DNA of 16,674 nt, taken from UBA2177 sp964487525. GTDB taxonomy: Bacteria; Patescibacteriota; Dojkabacteria; SC72. The stretch spans positions 1-16,674 of the forward strand of contig CAZAQC010000010.1 in assembly GCA_964487525.1 (NCBI GenBank), given 5' to 3'. Shown here in pieces: positions 6,713 to 12,113 of the stretch; positions within the stretch are counted from its first letter, which is position 1; the number at the start of each line of letters is the position of its first letter. The position numbers and the translations under genes are program-made. The notes under the pieces are model-generated. The model was not told the origin of the DNA. It worked only from the letters and a program-made list of their open reading frames with translations, and searched no databases.

Positions 6713-6722
6713 AAAAATAACC

Positions 6723-7610
6723 GTGAGTTCAATAAATAATCCAAATTTTGAGAAAAGAAGCCAAGAATTCGTAACAGACTTACAGTCAAAAGGTCGCTCA
6801 GAATCTACAATTATTGCTTATTCAAAAGATATTGAACAGTTATTAAATTTCTTTTCGAAGGAAGGCATTAGTGCATTAGGAGATGTAACCACAGAGAACT
6901 TAGAAAAATATAAGCAAAGCCTACAGGATAACAACTATACACCTAAGAGTATTTCCAGGAAGATAAATAGTACCAGAACATTCTTCAGATATCTCTTAGA
7001 TAATTCCAGCATATCTGACAATCCTTCCGAGAAGTTAGCACATCCAAAATTTGAAACTAAACCTCCTAGGGTTCTTACCGAGATGGAATACAGAGCATTA
7101 AGAGATGTCAGTAGAGTTGATGTAAGGCTATATTCCATCGTTGAAATACTGTTACAAACGGGGATAAGAATAGGAGAATTAGCAGGATTAACATTGGATG
7201 ATCTAAGACAGTCAAAGGATAGTAAGATAGATTTCTTGTACATAAAAGCAGCAGGAAGCCATCCTTCCAGAAAAGTTCCTCTAAACAAATCTGCTAAGAA
7301 GGCTATCGATGAATATGTTCAGGTTAGACCAGAAACAGAAGATGAGACTCTTTTTGTAACTAAAAATGGAAGACCTTTATTAGTTAGAAATATTAGAACT
7401 GCAATAGACAAAGCATTTGAGAAAGCAGGAATAAAGAATGCTAAGGTAAATGATTTGAGAAATACTTTCATAGCTCATCACCTATCAAATGGTGTAAGTC
7501 TAGTTACTGTTTCAAAATTAGTAGGACACAAAAGATTATCAACTACTGAGAAATATCTTAACCTAGTTAAGATGCAGATAGAGGAAGAGAAAAGCTTAAA
7601 AGAGTTGTAA
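6723..7610 (+). CDS. Xer-like tyrosine recombinase (phage integrase family)
   Basis: A 295-aa protein with an N-terminal SAM-like core-binding domain (about 10-95) and a C-terminal catalytic domain (about 105-290). The length and two-domain layout match XerC/XerD, which resolve chromosome dimers at dif. Visible active-site residues are Arg149 (TGIRIGELAG), Arg246 (box II), His269 (VGHKRLSTTEKY) and the nucleophile Tyr278. Two positions are unusual. The first His of the HxxR box is Asn243 (NDLRNTF). The beta-hairpin that normally reads GKGxKxRxVPL reads KAAGSHPSRKVPL, so the catalytic Lys is not at its usual spacing; Lys175 or Lys184 might serve. It is the only plus-strand gene and is not flanked by phage or transposon genes, which favours a housekeeping Xer over an element integrase. 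No dif-like site was recognised. Confidence 0.88.
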   Translation: MSSINNPNFEKRSQEFVTDLQSKGRSESTIIAYSKDIEQLLNFFSKEGISALGDVTTENLEKYKQSLQDNNYTPKSISRKINSTRTFFRYLLDNSSISDNPSEKLAHPKFETKPPRVLTEMEYRALRDVSRVDVRLYSIVEILLQTGIRIGELAGLTLDDLRQSKDSKIDFLYIKAAGSHPSRKVPLNKSAKKAIDEYVQVRPETEDETLFVTKNGRPLLVRNIRTAIDKAFEKAGIKNAKVNDLRNTFIAHHLSNGVSLVTVSKLVGHKRLSTTEKYLNLVKMQIEEEKSLKEL

Positions 7611-7641
7611 TCTGAAATTCAAACACTTCATTGGACAAACA

Positions 7642-7715
7642 TGGGAATAGGTGGACTCGAACCACCGACCACGGCTTTATAAGAACCGCGCTCTAACCAC
7701 CTGAGCTATATTCCC
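7642..7715 (-). tRNA. tRNA-Ile (UAU)
   Basis: The minus strand folds as a cloverleaf: acceptor GGGAATA/TATTCCC (seven Watson-Crick pairs), D stem GCTC/GAGC, anticodon stem CGGTT/AGCCG (with a U30-G40 wobble), T arm GGTGG-TTCGAGT-CCACC and discriminator A. The seven-base loop CTTATAA has T33 followed by TAT, so the anticodon is UAU, which reads AUA (Ile). CCA is not encoded. Most bacteria instead read AUA with a CAU tRNA modified to lysidine by TilS. Confidence 0.92.
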
Positions 7716-7726
7716 ATAACTAGAAG

Positions 7727-7735
7727 ATTCTACCA
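7727..7735 (-). promoter_or_regulatory. Extended -10 promoter for tRNA-Ile
   Basis: The minus strand reads TGG followed by TAGAAT (7732-7727), with predicted start near 7720, five bases before the tRNA. No good -35 box is seen. The promoter sits in the 34-base gap after the ATPase gene. Confidence 0.45.
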
Positions 7736-7749
7736 AAATAAAGAGTATT

Positions 7750-10275
7750 TTAGAAGCCCATTGGTGGAAAACCCCCATTAGGCATTTGTGGTTTTTCCTC
7801 TACCCTATCTAGTTGAGATCTAACCCTAATATCATCGTTAACTACATTTAAATCTCTGCCATATTTTCTTCTGGATATCTCTTTAACTATATTTGCTATT
7901 TCCTTGTTAACGGGCAAATCGAAACCAGAGTCTGGATATTTCGGCCCATACAAACTACTTAAGGAGAAAGGTGATGGATACGAACCATTTGCTAAAAGTT
8001 TAACATAACAATGCCCTATGCCCTGATTAACAATGTCAGAGGCACTTATATATGATTCAAACTGTGTTTCTAAAAATTCAGCATCTTCTGCACTACATCT
8101 ATATATAAACAAAGAACCTACATTACCAAATACAGCATTTCTAATATCTTCTGGTAACTGACCAATATATTGATGAGCCAACGTAAGATTGAGCCTATAC
8201 TTTCTCGCTTCTGACAGTATTGAATTAAACTCCTCTGTGGCAAAATTCTGGAACTCATCAGCATAGAAGAAGAAATCTCGCCTCTCTTCCTCTTGAATAT
8301 TTTCTCTACTTAATGCTGCCGCCAACATTTTTTGAACAAGAAGAAGACCAAGGAATGACATATTCTCTTCTCCTAATTTCCCTTTAGAAAGATTAATTAT
8401 TAATATCTTCCCCTTATCCATAACATCTCTGAAATCAAAGGATGATTCAGATTGTCCAATAATATTTCTAATAGCAAGATTTGTCGTAAATTTATCAAAC
8501 TTTGAAATGAAGTATGTTAATGCTTCAGACTTTGTCTTCTTGTCTGTCTTAGCAACTTGATCTGTCCAATATCTTCTAACTAAATCATCTTTTATTAATG
8601 GTAACCAATGGCTCATAACCCAATCCTCATCCTGAAGTATCCTTACAACCTCTATCAATGTGGAATCTTTCTTGGACATTGCTGTAAGCATAGAGTTTCT
8701 TACTGCTTGTTGAAACGCTGGTCCAGCATAACCTTGATTATGTGGATCGAATAGACGAATAAGCAGGGCTATGAAACTATTAACTATCTGATGCTTATGC
8801 TGTTCATTGTAATATTCCATTATATTAATACCGAATGGTCTTTCAAAATCTCCAGCATCAAAATATATAACATCCTCTGCCCTATCTGCAGGGATTCTTT
8901 CCAATATCATTTCTGCTGCTTGACCATGAGGATCTACAAAACACACACCATCCCCATTGTATATATCTTGAAGNNNNNNNNNNATTAACCATGATTTACC
9001 TGTACCTGTTTGTCCAAGAATATATGAATGTCTCCTTCTATCATCCCTCTCAAAACATATGACCTTTTTCTTGCCTCTAAAATAGTTGTTTCCTACCCAT
9101 ATACTATCTTTAGAATTAACATCGGAGCTAATCTCGTTACTTGCAACCAACTCTTTGGATAATAGCCAATTAATATTTGGCGTAGATATATTTTTATTCG
9201 GAAAGTGGTATAAAGCAGCTAGTTCTTCTAGGTTGAATACTGTTTTTTCATCCTCTGGGGTCCTCCTATATATTACGTCATACATAAAACTCTTTTCCTG
9301 AGTCTTTGGGATTTTCCTCTTCTTCAATTTGTTAATTCCAGGATTACTATACTGATCAAATGCACCAATGATGTTATCTAGATGCATCTTTGCAATTCCT
9401 TTATCCGGAGCACTGGTAATAATACGTATCTCTGCCATTAGTCCAGGTTTAGAAACCTTCTTACTTATAGCTTGAAGCTTCTCTTGTGATACTCCTATCT
9501 TCTTCTTTTCTGGATCAGAATTGTTGTTCTCTACTTTCTGAACAAACTTTGCACCATTCTTTTGCCAATTTGAATCAGACGGAGCAACTATTAACTGAAC
9601 TAGAGCTCCTTCTTTCTCTGACATTTTACTTAATGTACTCAGAACATTAGCCATAGGATCTCCTGTAAAGTTTTCTGCACTCCTTATTGGACAATAGGTA
9701 TCATCATCCAAACCTAATTTTGCATAAGCTATCTCAGAGTTAGGAGCAAATATATTGTATTCGTTAACTATGGCAACATCTGCTTCTTGGTAGGATCCCA
9801 ATATTTGCTTCTCCACTAGATCTGCTAGCTTCTTAGGGCAATGTACAAAGAAACGTATTTCTCCAGGAAGCCCTATCATTTCAAAACTCACACAGTTGGT
9901 TACACTAAATTTCTCTGCTAAACCTTCTGCTTTTCCCCCTATACCATAGAGATTTGCAAACATTTGCTCAGCTACCCCTATTTCCAATTCATTGTTTCTA
10001 GGAACTCGCACCTCCATTAAAATACCATCCGAAGATTTTTCATTTCTATCTTTTTTCCTTAGTTTCTTCTGTACATACAAAAAACCTACAATCAGTAACC
10101 CTATTAAAAAGACAAAGAGAATGATCCATCCCCATGGAATAGATATATTATTATTTCCATAGTACTCATTGTAGGAATCATTTGAATAGACAACGTTAGA
10201 ACCAGTTTCTATCTCTGGCTCCTCTGTTGGAACTGGACCTATCAATTGTGAATACGTAAAACCATCTGAATTCAT
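7750..10275 (-). CDS. Membrane-tethered TraG/VirD4-like (DUF87/TraM-recognition type) P-loop ATPase
   Basis: About 841 aa. A 46-residue, acidic, Tyr/Asn-rich N-terminus precedes one TM helix (about 47-69) and a basic stop (KKLRKKDR). A folded region of about 330 residues follows that I cannot name with certainty, then a RecA-like ATPase core with Walker A GQTGTGKS (Lys427) and Walker B FFFYADEFQNF (Asp673-Glu674). The core (CFVDPHG, GRP-type DAGDFERPFGINI, LAHQYIGQLP) resembles conjugation coupling proteins and HerA/VirB4-type DNA or protein pumps. No relaxase, VirB or pilus genes are nearby, so conjugation is not implied; DNA transport, competence or secretion are alternatives. Ten Ns interrupt the codons just after Walker A, so 'SWL' runs into unknown bases. 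The ATG at 10275 is preferred over an in-frame GTG at 10311, which lies upstream of the predicted transcription start. Confidence 0.85.
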   Translation of the reverse strand: MNSDGFTYSQLIGPVPTEEPEIETGSNVVYSNDSYNEYYGNNNISIPWGWIILFVFLIGLLIVGFLYVQKKLRKKDRNEKSSDGILMEVRVPRNNELEIGVAEQMFANLYGIGGKAEGLAEKFSVTNCVSFEMIGLPGEIRFFVHCPKKLADLVEKQILGSYQEADVAIVNEYNIFAPNSEIAYAKLGLDDDTYCPIRSAENFTGDPMANVLSTLSKMSEKEGALVQLIVAPSDSNWQKNGAKFVQKVENNNSDPEKKKIGVSQEKLQAISKKVSKPGLMAEIRIITSAPDKGIAKMHLDNIIGAFDQYSNPGINKLKKRKIPKTQEKSFMYDVIYRRTPEDEKTVFNLEELAALYHFPNKNISTPNINWLLSKELVASNEISSDVNSKDSIWVGNNYFRGKKKVICFERDDRRRHSYILGQTGTGKSWLXXXXLQDIYNGDGVCFVDPHGQAAEMILERIPADRAEDVIYFDAGDFERPFGINIMEYYNEQHKHQIVNSFIALLIRLFDPHNQGYAGPAFQQAVRNSMLTAMSKKDSTLIEVVRILQDEDWVMSHWLPLIKDDLVRRYWTDQVAKTDKKTKSEALTYFISKFDKFTTNLAIRNIIGQSESSFDFRDVMDKGKILIINLSKGKLGEENMSFLGLLLVQKMLAAALSRENIQEEERRDFFFYADEFQNFATEEFNSILSEARKYRLNLTLAHQYIGQLPEDIRNAVFGNVGSLFIYRCSAEDAEFLETQFESYISASDIVNQGIGHCYVKLLANGSYPSPFSLSSLYGPKYPDSGFDLPVNKEIANIVKEISRRKYGRDLNVVNDDIRVRSQLDRVEEKPQMPNGGFPPMGF
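8974..8983. other. Assembly gap (10 Ns) inside the ATPase gene
   Basis: Ten Ns directly follow the Walker A codons on the coding strand. Ten keeps the frame open on both sides (…SWL-AT-N10-CTTCAAGAT). Recalled relatives usually have five residues between the equivalents of SWL and LQD; here there is room for four, so the true gap may be 13 bases rather than 10. Confidence 0.95.
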
Positions 10276-10301
10276 AATAGGACAGTAGAATCTTATGCTA
10301 A

Positions 10302-10330
10302 AGAATATCACACAGGGGTATATATATCAA
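10302..10330 (-). promoter_or_regulatory. Predicted promoter of the ATPase gene
   Basis: On the minus strand, TTGATA (10330-10325), a 17-base spacer ending in TGA, and TATTCT (10307-10302). The predicted start is near 10295, giving a 19-base leader to the ATG at 10275. This excludes the GTG at 10311 as the start from this promoter. Confidence 0.45.
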
Positions 10331-10332
10331 AA

Positions 10333-10650
10333 CTACTCTACTGGAGCTTTCTCACGTCTCATTTTTGATACCAAGGCCTTATTTACAATATCAAACAAAT
10401 TATTTTCTGTTGTTTCTCCTATACTCCCTAATTCATAACCCGTACCAACTGTTAATGCTCCATCAGATATTACAGGGACATCCTTTATTGCCTCTATCGT
10501 CTGACTTCCAGTCACAGGAATAATATTTGATTCTTGATTAATTTCTCCTTCTATCATAGGAGTTACATTTAAATCTGCTTCCAAAGAAGGTTGTCTCAAC
10601 TCTGATAAAGGCTTATTATTTTGTTCTATTGTTGGATTCATATTACTCAT
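10333..10650 (-). CDS. Conserved-looking hypothetical protein, 105 aa, no membrane segment
   Basis: I do not recognise a family. The protein is rich in Glu, Asn, Thr, Pro and Ile. It has a probably disordered N-terminal part (to about residue 80) with repeated 'I/V-P-V/I' turns (MIEGEI, IIPVTGSQTIEAI, DVPVIS). A short amphipathic C-terminal helix follows (NLFDIVNKALVSKMRREK). There is no signal peptide, TM helix or cysteine. The gene lies 57 bases upstream of the ATPase ATG on the same strand and so may encode a partner of the ATPase; this is inference from position. The ATG at 10650 follows an extended -10 box. A second ATG three codons in (10641) is also possible. Confidence 0.6.
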   Translation of the reverse strand: MSNMNPTIEQNNKPLSELRQPSLEADLNVTPMIEGEINQESNIIPVTGSQTIEAIKDVPVISDGALTVGTGYELGSIGETTENNLFDIVNKALVSKMRREKAPVE

Positions 10651-10660
10651 AACCTATAAT

Positions 10661-10669
10661 ATTATATCA
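10661..10669 (-). promoter_or_regulatory. Extended -10 promoter of the 105-aa gene
   Basis: The minus strand reads TGA followed by a perfect TATAAT (10666-10661). The predicted start near 10655 leaves only about four to five leader bases before the ATG at 10650. The eight-base palindrome ACACGTGT (10669-10676) abuts the box and could be an operator half or chance. Confidence 0.5.
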
Positions 10670-10698
10670 CACGTGTATTCATTTTAGGAGCCCCACCA

Positions 10699-11625
10699 TT
10701 ACTCTTCAAATCTTAGACGACAATTATATTCATCATCACAATTTTCGTAGCAATTCTCATATACCTCCTTGGGAATTTCGTACCCATCTATTGATTCGCA
10801 TAAAATGTAATCTTGAAATGAATATAAAATCTCCAAATCATCACCTTTTTTCATTCCCACTACAAGATATCCCCCACCAGGATAACTACTAACTATCATA
10901 TTGAAATACTTATCTGCTTCCTTGGATATTTCTACAAATGTATTCTCCTTTGAAAATTTAGAATCTGGAGATTCCTCTTCCCAGAATTTTTCCAAAGCTT
11001 TTAAATATCCAAGTTGTTGAGAAATTGCCTCATCAACTTTGTTCGAACATTTGACCTCTGTTTGAATCCTCCCAGACGGACTTAAGTCGCTAAGCACTTG
11101 TATTTGACATCGAACCTCTTCCCTTACGTATGATCTAGAGTAATCATAAAAAGGCAAGCCCGTATAATCAATTGACGAATTGTTAATATCCTTAATAAAC
11201 AAATTGTCTTCAAATATTCCAGAAAGGCTATCCACAAAATACCTAACATTATAGTCAGAAGCTAAACCCTCCTTAGGATCAACAGAGTTAGGAGATTCTA
11301 TAGCACCAGTGATGAAACCGTTAGCCTTTACTGAGTAACCTTCTTCTGTTCGCCATCTAAAATCTTCTATTTCAGAAACATAAGCATCACTTTCTGAATC
11401 CTTTTCAAATTTATAATAAAAATCATAGGACTCATTATTAGCAAAATATACTAACTCATTTAAAATAGTTCTCGGATTATTAGAAGAGAATTTTAGAGTG
11501 GGCTCTTCAAAACCATAATATGAGGTCTTTATATATCCATAAAGAATTAGTATTAATACTATGAGAAATATAGTGAATCCTTTTTTTGAAAATAAACCTT
11601 TTGGTCTTTTGGGGATTTCTTCCAT
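10699..11625 (-). CDS. Hypothetical single-pass membrane protein with cysteine-rich extracytoplasmic domain
   Basis: A 308-aa protein with a basic N-terminus (KRPKGLFSKK), one uncleaved-looking TM helix (about 16-33) and a long extracytoplasmic domain rich in Tyr, Ser, Glu and Asp. Six cysteines all lie outside the membrane: two mid-domain (VRCQ, VKCS) and four near the C-terminus, with the last three in the pattern CxxxCxxxxxC (292, 296, 302). This suggests disulfide bonds. I recognise no family and no catalytic motif. It lies 32 bases downstream of smpB on the same strand, without a convincing promoter of its own, so read-through from smpB is likely. The 48-base gap that follows holds the promoter of the 105-aa gene. 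Confidence 0.65.
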   Translation of the reverse strand: MEEIPKRPKGLFSKKGFTIFLIVLILILYGYIKTSYYGFEEPTLKFSSNNPRTILNELVYFANNESYDFYYKFEKDSESDAYVSEIEDFRWRTEEGYSVKANGFITGAIESPNSVDPKEGLASDYNVRYFVDSLSGIFEDNLFIKDINNSSIDYTGLPFYDYSRSYVREEVRCQIQVLSDLSPSGRIQTEVKCSNKVDEAISQQLGYLKALEKFWEEESPDSKFSKENTFVEISKEADKYFNMIVSSYPGGGYLVVGMKKGDDLEILYSFQDYILCESIDGYEIPKEVYENCYENCDDEYNCRLRFEE

Positions 11626-11657
11626 CTAATTACTACTTATTTAAATTAAATAGTTTT

Positions 11658-12101
11658 TTACCCAATAAATTTCCTTTTCTCCTGCAACAATTCCCTATCT
11701 AAATCTCTTTCCTTCTCTCTCTCTTTTTTCTCATGCCTCTTCCTTCCCTTTCCAAAACCTACCTCTACTTTTATCTTCCCTCTTGTAGTATACACAGACA
11801 CGGGAATAAGTGTAAGGTTTTTCTGTTTTAATTTACTATCTAACTCTATTAACTCTTTACTACTAACTAAAAGTTTCCTTGATCTTCTGGAATCATACCC
11901 TTCTCTACCATCAAATTGGTACTTTGGTATATCAGCATTAACTAACCATAGCTCTCCTCCAACAATCTTTACAAAAGAATCCGACAAATTTATCCTCCCT
12001 GACTTAATTGTTTTTACCTCAGCACCTGTTAGAATTACACCAGCCTCAAAACTATCTGATATTTCATAATTAAAAAATGCCTTCTTGTTCTTTATTTTCA
12101 T
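11658..12101 (-). CDS. smpB: SsrA-binding protein SmpB
   Basis: A 147-aa protein that binds tmRNA and delivers it to stalled ribosomes. The OB-fold core shows all the usual family segments: NYEISDSFEAGVILTGAEVK, SGRINLSDSFVKIVGGELWL, NADIPKY and RSRKLLV with LTLIPVSVYTTRGKIKVEVG. The C-terminal tail, which enters the mRNA channel as a helix, starts GKGRKRHEKKEREKERD. The conserved DKR that follows in E. coli (D137-K138-R139) appears as Glu124-Lys125-Lys126. The length is near the family norm. The ATG at 12101 is preceded by TATAAT plus six bases, so the mRNA is predicted to be leaderless. The ssrA gene itself is not seen in this window. Confidence 0.96.
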   Translation of the reverse strand: MKIKNKKAFFNYEISDSFEAGVILTGAEVKTIKSGRINLSDSFVKIVGGELWLVNADIPKYQFDGREGYDSRRSRKLLVSSKELIELDSKLKQKNLTLIPVSVYTTRGKIKVEVGFGKGRKRHEKKEREKERDLDRELLQEKRKFIG

Positions 12102-12107
12102 GAGAGT

Positions 12108-12113
12108 ATTATA
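12108..12113 (-). promoter_or_regulatory. smpB -10 box; predicts a leaderless mRNA
   Basis: A perfect TATAAT on the minus strand, then six bases, then the smpB ATG, so +1 falls on the A at 12101. The box directly abuts the TAG stop of the upstream gene (12116-12114). The -35 position (TTATCT at 12136-12131) is poor. Confidence 0.5.

Noticed and set aside
10276..10311. GTG start at 10311 for the ATPase (12 extra residues)
   Set aside because: The predicted transcription start near 10295 lies downstream of it, and an ATG at 10275 gives a sensible acidic N-terminus before the TM helix.
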